Below, piece after piece: positions 47,801 to 56,926 of a stretch of DNA of 64,000 nucleotides. The position numbers were made by a program, and so were the translations under genes. The DNA comes from Enoplolaimus lenunculus (taxonomy: Eukaryota > Nematoda > Enoplea > Enoplida > Thoracostomopsidae), in NCBI GenBank assembly GCA_030248215.1, contig JASANG010001348.1, positions 1-64,000 on the forward strand. Reading direction: 5' to 3'. Each line of letters opens with the position of its first letter. The first letter of the stretch is position 1. The notes under the pieces were generated by a model. That model saw nothing but the letters and a program-made list of their open reading frames with translations, was not told where the DNA came from and searched no databases.

Positions 47801-49190
47801 ACAACTATAAACAAGGATGAAATGCCAACGTTTTACACGTATTAATTCGATATTATTATTATGGCAGTCTTTTACAAAAATGTTAAACAGAGGTCTTTGT
47901 ATTCGTTTTCACCGACTGGCTTAAACTCCCTGTCCTGCGGTTTGAGACACTTCTGCAGGTGGTACGCAAACCTGTTACCCCCTTTCCAAAATGGCACAAT
48001 CATAGCTATATAAACATTGCTACAATGATGTGTACTCAACATTACAAAAATATATAGGTAGACGTACGTATACAAATTCGGCAGGGTGCAACCGGAATTA
48101 CAATTTACCGGAAACGAAATTTGAAAAAATTACCGGAAATGGAACCGGAGCGTGAGAAATACGTACATGTTACGTACCGAAAAATTCACTTTAATTTCCT
48201 TTTTTACTATATTATTGGTGAAACAACCCTAGTTGGAGATAGGTATTCACTTTATCTGCTGTATTTTAGATTTTCACAATACACGGAAGCAACACCTACC
48301 TTCGATGGTTTATTTACAGCGGCTGTCAAGGTTTACATACCATACTATACTAATGAAATCTATTAAATATTGTTAAGGATATGCCGATTAATCGGCATCG
48401 GTAACAATCGGCAATTTTCGTGTGTATCGGCAACGGCATCGGCACTGCAAAAAATGCAGATTCTTTACCGATACTTTCAGCACATATATTTAACCAGTCG
48501 TAGTGGGACATTTATTGAGCGAAGCTTGAACACACGTATTCAATTAAGGTAATATGCAAATTAGTAATTAGCTAACTATTCATTTATCGGTTTTGGAGGT
48601 TTGTAAGCAATTTCCTCAGATTCCTCGCACCCAAAAACCCTTCAGCCACCCTATAATTTTTGAAAGTCCTAATTTTGTCTTGTCAATTAAGCAAATATGC
48701 AAATTAGCTATTACCTAGCTATTCAATTATCGGTTTTGGAGGTTTGTAAACAATTTATTCAGATTCCTTGCACCGAAAAACCCTTTAGTGCTGAAATTGA
48801 ATTGCTTTTAACCTTAATCATTAGTGAAATATTGTAAAATGTCCTAATTTAGGCTTATAACCTATGCTAATATGCAAATTATCTATTAGCTAACTGCTCA
48901 GTCATTGGTTTTGGAGGTTTGTAAACAGTCTACGCAGATTCCTCGCACCCAAAAACCCTTTAATGCTAGCGTTTAAAACTAAAGTCATTTCGTGCTCACT
49001 TCAAACCAAGACACTCTTCGTTTAGTTCACAAATCATAGTCCAATTAAGTTATTCTTATTTGATTTATATATAAAATTTCTTACCCTTTTTATATCCAAG
49101 GTCTTTGTTGACCAATGGTGCATTATTTATTGAGCGTTTCTTTCGTCTTAGTTCTGCAGGTTTACTTCGAACAGTGGTTTCTTCAGACAT
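28564..49190 (-). CDS. ATRX: ATRX/XNP-type SNF2 chromatin remodelling ATPase, complete, 31 coding exons
   Basis: ATP-dependent DNA translocase of the SNF2/Rad54-like group. In animals ATRX works in the nucleus with DAXX to place histone H3.3 in heterochromatin and telomeric repeats. Coding exons in transcription order: 49190-49085, 47804-47629, 47252-47188, 46231-46161, 45168-45058, 44799-44546, 44017-43865, 43168-42941, 42342-42204, 41990-41928, 41671-41425, 40536-40116, 39976-39851, 39568-39443, 39078-38931, 38482-38367, 38053-37886, 37636-37459, 37134-36997, 36322-36147, 35225-34986, 34699-34431, 33249-33023, 32789-32642, 32326-32093, 31473-31296, 30985-30818, 30499-30337, 29874-29756, 29395-29224, 28709-28564. 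They sum to 5,274 nt, keep frame throughout and encode 1,757 residues (human ATRX is about 2,490). An in-frame TAA directly precedes the chosen ATG. Landmarks: GLGKT Lys at about residue 847, DEGH 973-976, [18 protein letters not shown] near 1482-1490. The shortfall against human ATRX is in the N-terminal half; no ADD cysteine pattern is present. Weakest junctions: the exon 5 donor (GTCCGT) and the exon 4 boundaries. Identity is very sure; individual N-terminal exon ends less so. Confidence 0.96.
30108..30240. mobile_element. GGGTTGCGCTATAC foldback element in ATRX intron 28
   Basis: GGGTTACGCTATACTCGTCG and CAGTAAGGTATAGCCCAACC are the ends; interior GCGCCGC motifs plus GTTAAAAATTACCG match the array unit at 1-415. 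Confidence 0.8.
30337..32326 (-). other. ATRX: ATRX exons 25-28: helicase C-terminal lobe
   Basis: Exon 25: [17 protein letters not shown] (motif IV), [19 protein letters not shown] and FNDPVNLR. Exon 26: [20 protein letters not shown] (motif V), [20 protein letters not shown] and [14 protein letters not shown] (motif VI). Exon 27: [20 protein letters not shown] and [18 protein letters not shown]. Exon 28: [49 protein letters not shown]. The residues required for ATP hydrolysis coupling (SRAGSLG-type and QxxxRxxRxGQ) are present, so the enzyme looks active. Confidence 0.97.
31714..31988. mobile_element. TTAAGCCCTATTCA-family MITE in ATRX intron 25
   Basis: TAAAGCCCTATTCACACGTG at the left; CAGTTGCGAGTTCTGGCCGC and AAAAGCTTGCAC at the right. 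Related to 20706 and 58417. Frames open in it are transposon shadows. Confidence 0.7.
33285..33380. mobile_element. fragment of GGGTTGCGCTATAC foldback family in ATRX intron 22
   Basis: GCACGGTGTCGCCAGTCTCC, TGTGGTATCGTAAACAACC, TTTGCGTACGGATACCGCAC and the following ATGACAGATGGC match the interior of the complete copies; both TIRs are missing. Confidence 0.55.
35460..35910. repeat. repeat cluster in ATRX intron 20
   Basis: AACAGATTG..TTTACTGA(T/C)GGGTTG occurs twice at 35648-35705. TAGTGTAGGGTTAAGTAAAA near 35485 and TTAGGGTAGGGTTAACGCAA near 35893 are partial direct repeats. No family assigned. Confidence 0.45.
36997..39078 (-). other. ATRX: ATRX exons 15-19: helicase ATP-binding lobe
   Basis: Exon 15 has [20 protein letters not shown], the ATRX pre-motif that ends in the Q-motif-like HQ.G. 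Exon 16 has [13 protein letters not shown] (motif I, with the ATRX-type HCMGLGKT). Exon 17 has [19 protein letters not shown] (motif Ia) and an acidic insert. Exon 18 carries [12 protein letters not shown] and [13 protein letters not shown]. Exon 19 has [15 protein letters not shown] (motif II; DEGH rather than DEAH marks the ATRX/ARIP4 branch), [16 protein letters not shown] (motif III) and the adjoining sequence. All ATP-binding residues are intact. Confidence 0.97.
40716..41167. mobile_element. CAGGGTTTTTT / AAAAAACCCCCAG MITE in ATRX intron 11
   Basis: Left CCAGGGTTTTTTTCAAATAC then AAAGGTGTGC; right GCACACTATTTTGCACAAAA then AACCCCCAG. Short direct blocks AATTAATGTGCAAAAT(A)AAG sit just inside both ends. 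Confidence 0.65.
43175..43662. mobile_element. CAGGGTGTAAACGGATA-family MITE in ATRX intron 7
   Basis: GATATCCGTTTACGTTTCCG at the left, GGTTGCACCCTGA at the right, with the family interior (CTTTGAAGCTTTTATACTTC). Confidence 0.6.
45295..45356 (-). other. tRNA-like SINE relic in ATRX intron 4
   Basis: On the minus strand, GTAGTCAGTGGAGCGCGCTG resembles a tRNA A box and D arm, and CCAGATTGAAACC resembles a weak B box about 35 nt on. The order and spacing resemble tRNA-Met, but the stems are imperfect. Confidence 0.35.
45674..46069. mobile_element. GGGTTGCGCTATAC foldback element in ATRX intron 4
   Basis: TTAGGGTTGCGCTATAGTTT and ACTGTAGCGCAACCCTAA ends; repeated TCACCGTGCGTCACCCGTAC units on the left, complementary GGTGACGGACGGCG on the right. 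Confidence 0.85.
46446..47162. mobile_element. TIR element filling ATRX intron 3
   Basis: Ends CTGGCTTCTCTACAGC and GCTGTGGAGAAGCCAG. AATAA follows or precedes both ends as a possible short target duplication. Runs of G and C with CCCCCGGCG lie just inside both ends. Its edge is about 25 bp from the exon 3 splice donor. Confidence 0.75.
48083..48475. mobile_element. CAGGGTGCAACCGG MITE fragment plus CGGCAT fragment in ATRX intron 1
   Basis: 48083 starts CAGGGTGCAACCGGAATTAC with the family interior (CCCTAGTTGGAGATAGGTAT). 48376-48470 is a piece of the CGGCAT element (GCCGATTAATCGGCATCGG). Confidence 0.6.
48545..48965. repeat. about 150-bp diverged tandem repeat, 3 copies, ATRX intron 1
   Basis: Each copy has AATATGCAAATTA, then ATCGGTTTTGGAGGTTTGTA, then CAGATTCCT(C/T)GCACC(C/G)A and AAAACCCTTTA. 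Divergence suggests age. Confidence 0.85.
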
Positions 49191-52100
49191 TTAAATACGA
49201 ACATTAAAACTAAAATGACACTGTCAGGTAACCAGTTTTCAGCAAATACCAAACTACAAAGCACACTCGAGCCTCGCTCAATTAATCGTTAACTTAGTCC
49301 TCTAGTGTCAAATAGGTATTGCTTTGTGAAATTTCCAAACGTAAAATATGAAAACACGTAAAAACCGTAATATATACGTAACATAAAGTGCATGTTATAG
49401 CTACGCAGTATACACAACGCAGTACGCTGGTAAACCATCACGCATAATAGCTCACACATGCTCGCACTGACATGTCTTAATACATTGTACACAAAACAGC
49501 ACATCGCAAGTTGACTACGATGGGACCACAAGTGCCTAGAGCAGTTGAGTCAACCCAAGAATATGTGTGACGGCCAACTTAATACATTGCCCACTAGATC
49601 GCTCAACCTTACATCTAGAAATGCCGCAAACCAAGTTCCATTCAAAAAACGCGCTCTGAAACAAAATTCAGATATATAAATCGTTAAACACTGGCTCATG
49701 TCTCACTAGCAACGTTTTTATCCAAACTAAATCACGTATCCTAATTCAAATTGATTAGTTTCCTGTGTGTAGCCCTTCTGTTCTATTTCACTAAACCCAC
49801 TTCCATGAACCCCTCCCACTAAAATCCACTAGCTATCACAGTATTATCCAAAGAGGTCTTTGCACTTATTCTGGAAAGCTGAGTATTCAAACTACTAACG
49901 AATCGGCATATATAATCGCTAAGTCAATTCCAACCGTATGTCATAAAGACCGCTTTACAGGTTCGTAGCCACGTAGAATCCATTGATGTGCAGCCCTTTT
50001 GAAACAATTTTACCCAATGGAAATGTTTTGCTCTACCTAGAAAATTTTCACACTCCCTTGTAGTCATCGAAAACTTTGCATATCACTATGCGGTTTACTG
50101 AACTTATGTCTGTTCCCACCTTGTGCGAGATTTAAGTTATAACCGGATTAAGCTACAGGGTAACATTTTGTCCACTGGCTTACCCCATATCACATTCAAA
50201 AAACAAATTTGTCTGCTATCAGTGCTATCATTACAATATGTAGATCACCTTTTGTTCCTTAATGTCTTATGATATTCACCATATTATCTGCGAATATCAT
50301 GCTATATTTTCAACTGTCTGCATACTTGAGCACAATATAGCCAAATTAAGCTTTTGATTATAATATAAGTACTTAAATTTGAAATTTAACTTTTTGAATT
50401 CTGACGCTGTGGTTCCGATTGATTTTGTGTCGAAAACGAATTTGGCTTCGAGTATTTAAAAGCACACCTGTGCCTCTGTTGTTCTACTTTCTATTCGTTT
50501 ATAGCACGCGAAGATAAATACTGTCGAAGTCGTGTGAATATCATACGACGTTCGTTGTATCGGGAGATGACATAACTTTCGAACAAATCAGCTCGCAATA
50601 TCAAACTGCCGAATACCTGGTCCACCAACACAACCCTACCCGCTATCTAGTATCGGTAAAAACATCGAAACCACGGTGTAAAAGCGAACAGCAAAAATAA
50701 CGAACACAGAAATGGGTGGTGATCAAAATAACGGAAACGGAAAACGGAAAAAGTTTCAATGATGTTATACCTTTCTGCAAACAGAATTGAGGCGCGTAGA
50801 AACAAACAAAAATACTAGATGCAAAAGTGATGACAAGAATTAATGATTTCTTTCAAGAATCTGCTCGAACGGTGGAATTAAGCGAATGTAAAACTCAAAC
50901 GTTGTGTGGAATTCCGAGCCGCAGTGAAGGTAACTGTAACTTTCAGAGCCACACTGGTTTGAATATTCAGACTGTTTAAACTTTATTCGGTCATACCAGC
51001 AACTACTACATCTGCGGAACGTACTTTTTCACTTTTTCTAAGCTTCCCACGTTATAAACTTGATTCATTTTAAACATAGTCACTTTCTTATGTTCACCGT
51101 TTTGGTCACTTCTGCGAAACTGTTTTTTGGAAGCATGTCCACACAGCTATTCGACACGAGCGTAAGGCTTGGAGAACTTCAGATCGGGCCACAACCATGC
51201 ACCTAGATTGGAGCATCTCTCACCCCTGTCTGCTCCGGCACTGTTGAGATCCACAAAAACACAAAAACGGTTTAACCGAATGCTGATAATGAGCACTTAT
51301 ATTTTATATAGTTGTTACTTTAGTGAATTACATAAACGATTTCATTTTAAGTGGTATGAAAAGCGAAACAGTTTTAACTTTACCTACGGCGCTGTTCAAA
51401 GGTACAAATTGAAGTCAAATTTGGCAACCTAATCAGCTCAAAACTAAAGATAATATAATCAAAACTGTACAAAGCTTCACAGTTACATATGAGCGCTAGA
51501 CCAAAACAGGGTTTGGTTTGGCAGTTTATACCCGGCACTTTATGAATAAAAAGCAATGTTTTGAAACTGTTACAGAGGGATTTAATAGTGAAACAATGTT
51601 TGTATTGCTGGATGCTCGCTACGCTCGCGAATTCTTAAAAATTGAACCTCGCGAATTCTTAAAAATCAACCTAAATCCTGGCTTCGACCCTTCGCTCACT
51701 CTGTTTTAACTTATTTAGTGCTTATAAAGTAGAAATATTCCATATTATACAAAAATTTTCCCACAAACACTCGAAACTGAAGTTTTGTATTAAAGTAAAA
51801 GACAACACTGTCTGTGTTTCCGCTCGCTGCACTTGCGACCCGATCCAGTTATACCCGAGCCGCCAGAAATTAGAAGTCCTCAAACAGAACTCTGAAATTG
51901 GTCCCGAAGCCAACTATGAGAGCAGAAGTATTTTCGTTCAACGTGCCCTGAACAGTGACAAATTCGGGCAATTGGGAGTGGAGATTTATATTCCCCCACC
52001 GCACCTGCCAAATTTTGTAATGCAAGTGGCTCCTCTGAGAAGCTCATGGGTTTGTTATAGCCAAATAGTTGAATTAACGAGACTACAACCTAAATTCAAA

Positions 52101-52350
52101 TAGTTTAAGCCGTCAGGTTGATCATTCGAATTTTAAATTTTCATAGAACGAAAAACGTCCGCAATCGGAAAACCCTCGATCCGCAACTGCTTTGTGAATG
52201 TTGTTTCATAATTCTGCAATTCGAATCTGCTGTACAAGAGACGCACATGTTTATTGTTTGTACGGAAATTAAACACAATTTCAACGTAGAAATATTCCAA
52301 GAAAGTCTGGATACTAATGTATCCGCATCCTGTATTTAAACGGTTCGTCC
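49191..52350. other. region 5' of ATRX, no gene recognised
   Basis: No typical promoter element could be assigned near the ATRX start. 49965-50090 is a worn GGGCCCGTAGCC-family piece. 50700-50790 is a CAGGGTGTAAACGG-family fragment. 51610-51710 shares CGCTCGCGAATTC sequence with 7160. No exon is supported. Confidence 0.5.
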
Positions 52351-52354
52351 CGGT

Positions 52355-52500
52355 TTAACCAATATATTATGTATTATACATAAATATATCTATATATTAT
52401 ATATGTATATACAATATATACATATATACATATATACATATATATTACATATAATATATATATGTATATATGTATGTATTTATATGTATATATTTATACG
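52355..52500. repeat. ATAT/ACATATATA microsatellite
   Basis: Alternating TA with TACATA interruptions. Confidence 0.9.
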
Positions 52501-52798
52501 TGCCTACGCTACAGCGTATGGAGTTGCGGTGGATGGCAACACGCCCCATACCCGTCAGAAAAGCTTTTTGTGATAAAATGGAAAGGTTCCCACCTTACAA
52601 TTTTTTCCACTCTGAAACTTGGCACATTTATAGCATGCAGTAAAAATTGTGTTTCATAACTTTTGCCTGCTCGCGTTCCCTGCCAGAAATTTGCATGATC
52701 CGAGGTTGCGTGCGTGCCTGCAATACTGCGCCATCGTGTTCTCCAGCGAATATTTCGCACTTAGAAGTATTAATAGTTTTCTGAGCCGTTTGCATCAA

Positions 52799-53015
52799 TA
52801 TTGCGGCCCAAGTTACTTTAAGGGGCGTCCAGGTTTCTGCTGGGTCTATAAAAGAGTAGGTTTACGTTTTAAATTACATTTCTTTGTTTAGGCTTAGGCT
52901 ATAGGCTTAGGCTTAGGAACACATTTTTGGAACGCTTAGGCTTAGGCTTAGGCTTAGGAATACAGTTAATCTACTGTTACGCCCCTTAAAGTAACATTGC
53001 TCAATATTTGCAATC
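52799..53015. mobile_element. TTAGGC-array TIR element (GTTACTTTAAGG type), intact ends
   Basis: Left GTTACTTTAAGGGGCGT is a perfect inverted repeat of right ACGCCCCTTAAAGTAAC. Inside are two GCTTAGGCTTAGGCTTAGG arrays. Flanks CAATATTG and CAATATTTG are a near-exact target duplication of about 8 bp. Confidence 0.85.
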
Positions 53016-53296
53016 AACTCAAAATCTTTGAAAACGTTTGATATTTTATACTGGGCGATATTTGGTGTTCAACATTGCAACCAATAACCGGCGACCATTG
53101 GAGAAAACGGTGGAATTGTGAAACCAAAAAAGCCTTTTAAACAGATGCAGTTTTCTTTCCAAATTTGCTTTTTGCTCGAGAAAATTTGTCTCAACATTTT
53201 CAAGGTGTCAATATGCTTCCTTGGCGTATTTTGCGTTTTAAAGCTTGCCAATTGTTTATTTCTCACGTTGCACGTTTCTGAGTGCAAACTGCACGT

Positions 53297-53518
53297 ACAC
53301 TGTAAAAACGGTTAGTCAAATTGACTCTCTCGGAAATAGGCTTTTCCTCACAATACAAAGTGGGTCAAATTTGACTCCGCCAGACTCAAATTCGACTCAC
53401 TGAGCGATTCAATGAATTGAATTTGACACTGGCGGAGTCGAATTTTGACTCAGTTTGTGTAGTCAGGAAAAGCCTATTTCCGAGAGAGTCAATTTGACTC
53501 CCCATTTTTTACACTGTA
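53297..53518. mobile_element. GACTC hairpin MITE, copy 1
   Basis: ACACTGTAAAAACGG and TTTTTTACACTGT ends. Both arms carry GTCAAATTGACTC, TCGGAAATAGGCTTTTCC and GGCGGAGTC-type blocks in mirrored order, so nearly the whole element is one hairpin. Confidence 0.85.
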
Positions 53519-53577
53519 GCTGTAGTTAATGGATTGCATTGATGAACGTGATATGTTTTACCAACAAGAGCTGATTA

Positions 53578-53740
53578 GGCGGCGCAGTCCTGTAGCCAAC
53601 TGAGCTTGCTAGTGGGGCTAAAACGATGTTTTCAGTACGGACATACAAGGATTTTTGTTGACATACAAGCAAGGTTGTCAATTTTCTAGTTCTAGCGGGG
53701 GTCAAAATTTTGCCTGTCGGGCTGAGACTCGTGCCCCGTC
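53578..53740. mobile_element. GGGCCCGTAGCC-family MITE, inverted copy
   Basis: CCTGTAGCCAACTGAGCTTG at the left, then AAGCAAGGTTGTCAATTTTC, the reverse of the family interior. Confidence 0.65.
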
Positions 53741-54205
53741 GTGGTTTCAAACGTGAGTCAGGTTCAACCAGTTGTTGGCATTTAAATTTGACTTGGACGG
53801 CTTTGTCTTAATGGTGAAACGTTTGTAAAAACTTGACGATGCTGATAGAAGTTTATTTTGAAAGTGTGTACTTTTTTGACCAGTGTGGAGTACCTCAGCT
53901 TTCACGAACGCACTCCAAACAGATTTAAGCCAAACACTGCCAAACAATCTCACTGAACTCTGTAATTTGAAACAGAAACTAACATTTTCTAAGAATTTCT
54001 TGAATTTTATATTCTTTTAATGATGACAATGTCCCGGTGTACCATCACCTGTCTTCTTAGAGTGGTTCCGCTATGCCATCTTGACTTGGCTTCAATCGAA
54101 TTAATTAAGCAAGCGATAAACAGCTGTGTTCGTTTCCGTTTCCAATGCAGGAAAACCAGAAACTCCGTTTTTATTTTGATGCTCAAGTCAGTCGTACCTA
54201 GATCC

Positions 54206-54369
54206 GGGCCCGTAGCCAGGGGGGAGCAATGGGCGATCAGCCCCCCCCCTGGAACATTTTTAGCCCCCTACAAAATTTTCAACTTTCCTTGCAAGTCATT
54301 AAAAACCCTTGAATGCCCCTCCTGAAAATTTTTTAGCCCCCTTAGCTATGTGAGCTGGCTACCGGCCTG
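54206..54369. mobile_element. GGGCCCGTAGCC-family MITE, well preserved
   Basis: GGGCCCGTAGCCAGG and GAGCTGGCTACCGGCC ends; interior TACAAAATTTTCAACTTTCC and TTGCAAGTCATTAAAAACCC. Confidence 0.8.
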
Positions 54370-54529
54370 TGTAAATCGCTTTAAAATCGGTGAGTTTTTC
54401 AGCGCAGGTACGCTGCAATTGTTTGATTTCAAACGGAAATGACACAAAATTCATTGAAAGCCTAATAAAACTTCGGCATGCGTCCGCTATTTTTTATTTT
54501 ATAAAGATCGCAACAGATTTGCATGCCTC

Positions 54530-54656
54530 AATTGTATTTTCACCCAAATAAAGAGCAGTTTTAAAAATTTTAATACTTCAATATCTGTTTTCCGTTACCA
54601 TTATAATATGATCACTGTTCGTTTCCATTCATTTTTGCTATCCGTTTACACCCTGC
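54530..54656. mobile_element. CAGGGTGTAAACGGATA-family right-end fragment
   Basis: Ends GCTATCCGTTTACACCCTG, preceded by AATACTTCAATATCTGTTTT as in the complete copies. Confidence 0.65.
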
Positions 54657-54870
54657 TACACTGCAAAAAATAGTGAGTCAAATTGACTCTCTCTGAAATA
54701 GGCTCTATGGGACTACACAAAATGAGTCAAATTCGACTCCGCCCGAGTCAAATTGGATTCACTGAGTCGCACGTTTGACTCTGGCGGAGTCGAATTTGAC
54801 TCAGTTTGTGTAGTCCCGTAGAGCCTATTTCGGAGAGAGTCAATTTGACTCACAATTTTTTTGCTGCGTA
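54657..54870. mobile_element. GACTC hairpin MITE, copy 2
   Basis: TACACTGCAAAAAATAGTGA and CAATTTTTTTGCTGCGTA ends; AGTCAAATTGACTCTCTCTG mirrored by GGAGAGAGTCAATTTGACT. Arms nearly complementary over about 100 nt each. Confidence 0.9.
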
Positions 54871-55274
54871 TCAGTAAGCTCAGTAGTTTCACAAGGGAAA
54901 CATGTGCCAGTTTTATGTCGAGAACAAAACTTCAGTGAATCGATATGGGGTGCTGCTGAATAGCCAGCAACCTCAATGAGGTTTTTTCCACAAGATATTG
55001 GGGCCTTGCTTACATACCTTACATTACCGGAACTCGATGACTCGTACGGGGCCTCACAAGTCGTAGTTTATACCCTCGAGCAGACGCAAACATATAGAAT
55101 TTAAGAAAATGTGCACTCCCTGCAGAATCAACTTTATTGAACAAATGTTTTAACGTGTATATATCGACTTAATTTCGCCTAACCTCCAGCTTTACCTCTG
55201 GCTCCGGCAAATTTTGTTGACCGCCGAATTCGGTATATTTCACCTCCGGTGGCACTCATATACATACATACGTA

Positions 55275-55480
55275 TACACTGCAGAAAATGGTGAGTCAAA
55301 TTGACTCTCTTCGAAATAGGCTTTTCCTGACTACACAAACTGAGTCAAAATTCGACTCCGACTGAATTCAAATTCGACTCAATTTGACTCTAGCGGAGTC
55401 GAATTTTGACTCAGTTTGTGTAGTCAGGAAAAGCCTATTTCGAAGAGAGTTAGTTTCACTCACCATTGTGTGCAGTGTAT
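55275..55480. mobile_element. GACTC hairpin MITE, copy 3
   Basis: TACACTGCAGAAAATGGTGA and CTCACCATTGTGTGCAGTGT ends with TA at both sides. Same mirrored interior as copies 1 and 2 with slightly more divergence in the right arm. Confidence 0.88.
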
Positions 55481-55507
55481 ATAGCACATAAATACCTATA
55501 TATTTAA

Positions 55508-55770
55508 CCCCTTCTCACATTGAGTTGCCTGTAGGCAACTCAGCGCAGTGTATATACGTTAAATAGTATATATCGCACCGTGTTTAACAATTGCAACACG
55601 TATACATAGTACTAAATCACCACAAGACGTGAGAGCCCCTTCGGGCTCGAGCGTCAAGCTCCTATAGCTGAGCGGTGATGGTATACACCTCCCACTCCAG
55701 TCACTGGAGTTCGAATCCTAGCATAAAAGTGTGTCTCAGGGGAAATAGAAAATATTCATGTGAGAAAGGG
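55508..55770. mobile_element. piggyBac-like MITE flanked by TTAA
   Basis: TTAA at 55504-55507 and 55771-55774 flank a 263-bp element with ends CCCCTTCTCACATTGAG and TTCATGTGAGAAAGGG, matching at 13 of 14 positions as inverted repeats. TTAA duplication with a CCC terminus is the piggyBac pattern. It includes a short hairpin GAGTTGCC-TGTA-GGCAACTC. Confidence 0.8.
55655..55725 (+). other. tRNA-like sequence inside the piggyBac-like MITE
   Basis: TATAGCTGAGCGGTGATGG fits a Pol III A box, and GGAGTTCGAATCC, about 41 nt on, fits a B box. The region has tRNA order and length but its T and acceptor stems are imperfect, so it is a tRNA-derived sequence rather than a clear functional tRNA. Confidence 0.5.
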
Positions 55771-55849
55771 TTAATATACATGTACATATATTTATTTAAT
55801 ATATATTTACATATATTTCAAAGAATTTCCGCCTGATGAACAAGTAATT

Positions 55850-56099
55850 ATGATTATACAAGTAATATTTCTGTTCTATTTTGTGACGAGTGCTTCCAGT
55901 TTTGCTGCGCCTCCGAAACAAGAAATCAACTGGCAACTCGAAGAGCTGTGGAAAGAGGATTCTTCAAAATCAACCGCCGATGCTTTTGATGAAAATAGCG
56001 AAAATTCCGACAACGTTGCGAAAGCACCAATTGACATATTAATAACGAACGAAGGTGTGTTCGAAAGCAACGTTGAACTGCTGCAGCCGGCCGGGCGAC
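55850..56099 (+). CDS. signal-peptide-bearing first exon of an unrecognised secreted protein
   Basis: ATG at 55850 opens a frame with an N-terminal hydrophobic segment, MIIQVIFLFYFVTSASSFAA, read as a signal peptide, then an acidic hydrophilic stretch (WQLEELWKEDSSKSTADAFD) and DILITNEGVFESNVELLQPA followed by GRR. A strong GTAAGT donor lies at 56100. A 26-nt intron to the AG at 56124-56125 would extend it with IGESTHTGYDDASNSDSKPT before a stop; that is unusually short. Without splicing the frame stays open to 56302. GRR before a hydrophobic run could be an amidation and dibasic cleavage site of a peptide precursor. ITNEGVFES also recalls astacin propeptides, but no HExxH zinc site follows here. 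Function unassigned. Confidence 0.45.
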
Positions 56100-56427
56100 G
56101 TAAGTTGTTTTCTATTTTGCTCCAGGCATCGGCGAGTCCACGCACACAGGCTATGATGACGCTTCGAACAGCGATTCAAAGCCAACATTTTCGATTAAGA
56201 TTTAGTAGTAAAATTGCGTTTCGCTTCTCACTCGTTTCAAGGTTGACAGAAATTTTTTACTATCACGCGGCTGTCTACTTCAAAACTTTCTTGATTCGCT
56301 ACTGACTCCAAGAATACATGGTAACCTTTTAAGATTTCAACATATTTTGAACCATGGTCGTATCGATGAATATTTGGGCCGTTTGGTTACAGAGTTTCAG
56401 CTTGGCTCTATCATAAATTTAGACGGC

Positions 56428-56625
56428 TAATGTAAAGAACAGGGGAGCAACAGTATTATAACCATATTGCTAAGCCTAAGCGTAAGCCTAAACCTAAGCC
56501 TAAGCATAAGAATGAGCATATTCCTAAGCCTAAGCCAAGCAAAAAAATTAGTCTAAACCTTAAGCGTACTCTATTCTAGTCCCACAGAAAACCGTTCCGC
56601 CCCTGCTCTTTACATGGACCATATT
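56428..56625. mobile_element. TTAGGC-array TIR element (ATGTAAAGA.CAGGGG type)
   Basis: Left AATGTAAAGAACAGGGGAGC, right CCGCCCCTGCTCTTTACATG. Interior (CCTAAG)n with CATAAG and CGTAAG variants. Confidence 0.75.
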
Positions 56626-56819
56626 GACCGCGCTTGCATTTTATGACTAATTGTAAAGCTACGCCACCTCTTTAACTTTGTACCAACTCCAGAGTGTGAA
56701 TAAGCCCCTGTCGGTTACTTTGCCGCTTCCGGCATAAAATGTTGTTAAGGATATGTGAGTTCATACATATGTTACGTTTAAGATAGCACAAAAGGTTTCG
56801 GATTGGCACCAGAGCTTGA

Positions 56820-56926
56820 ATCGAATATAGACCGCCTACATCACCTTCCGTCGGACGTGGACGAAAGTACGGACGCTGCACGGATTTTTGGAGTGTTTCA
56901 CGATAACGCCGGAACAAAAACGTCAT
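56820..56926 (-). CDS. possible first exon, unrecognised
   Basis: Minus-strand frame MTFLFRRYRETLQKSVQRPY followed by FRPRPTEGDVGGLYSIQALV. Basic, Arg-rich start with no hydrophobic signal; could be mitochondrial targeting. No convincing donor was fixed and no downstream exon was found before the repeats. Confidence 0.22.

Larger units (their letters stand above)
45058..49190 (-). other. ATRX: ATRX exons 1-5: non-conserved N-terminus
   Basis: Begins [18 protein letters not shown]. Exon 2 gives a charged, probably coiled-coil stretch ([20 protein letters not shown]). Exons 3-5 are Ser/Asp-rich. In vertebrate ATRX this end carries the ADD (GATA-like plus PHD) module that reads H3K9me3 with unmodified K4. 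Only isolated cysteines occur here, so the module is absent from these exons, as in fly XNP and worm XNP-1. The large introns hold MITEs: a CAGGGTGCAACCGG element and a tandem triplication in intron 1, a TIR element in intron 3, a GC-rich foldback and a tRNA-like relic in intron 4. Confidence 0.8.
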
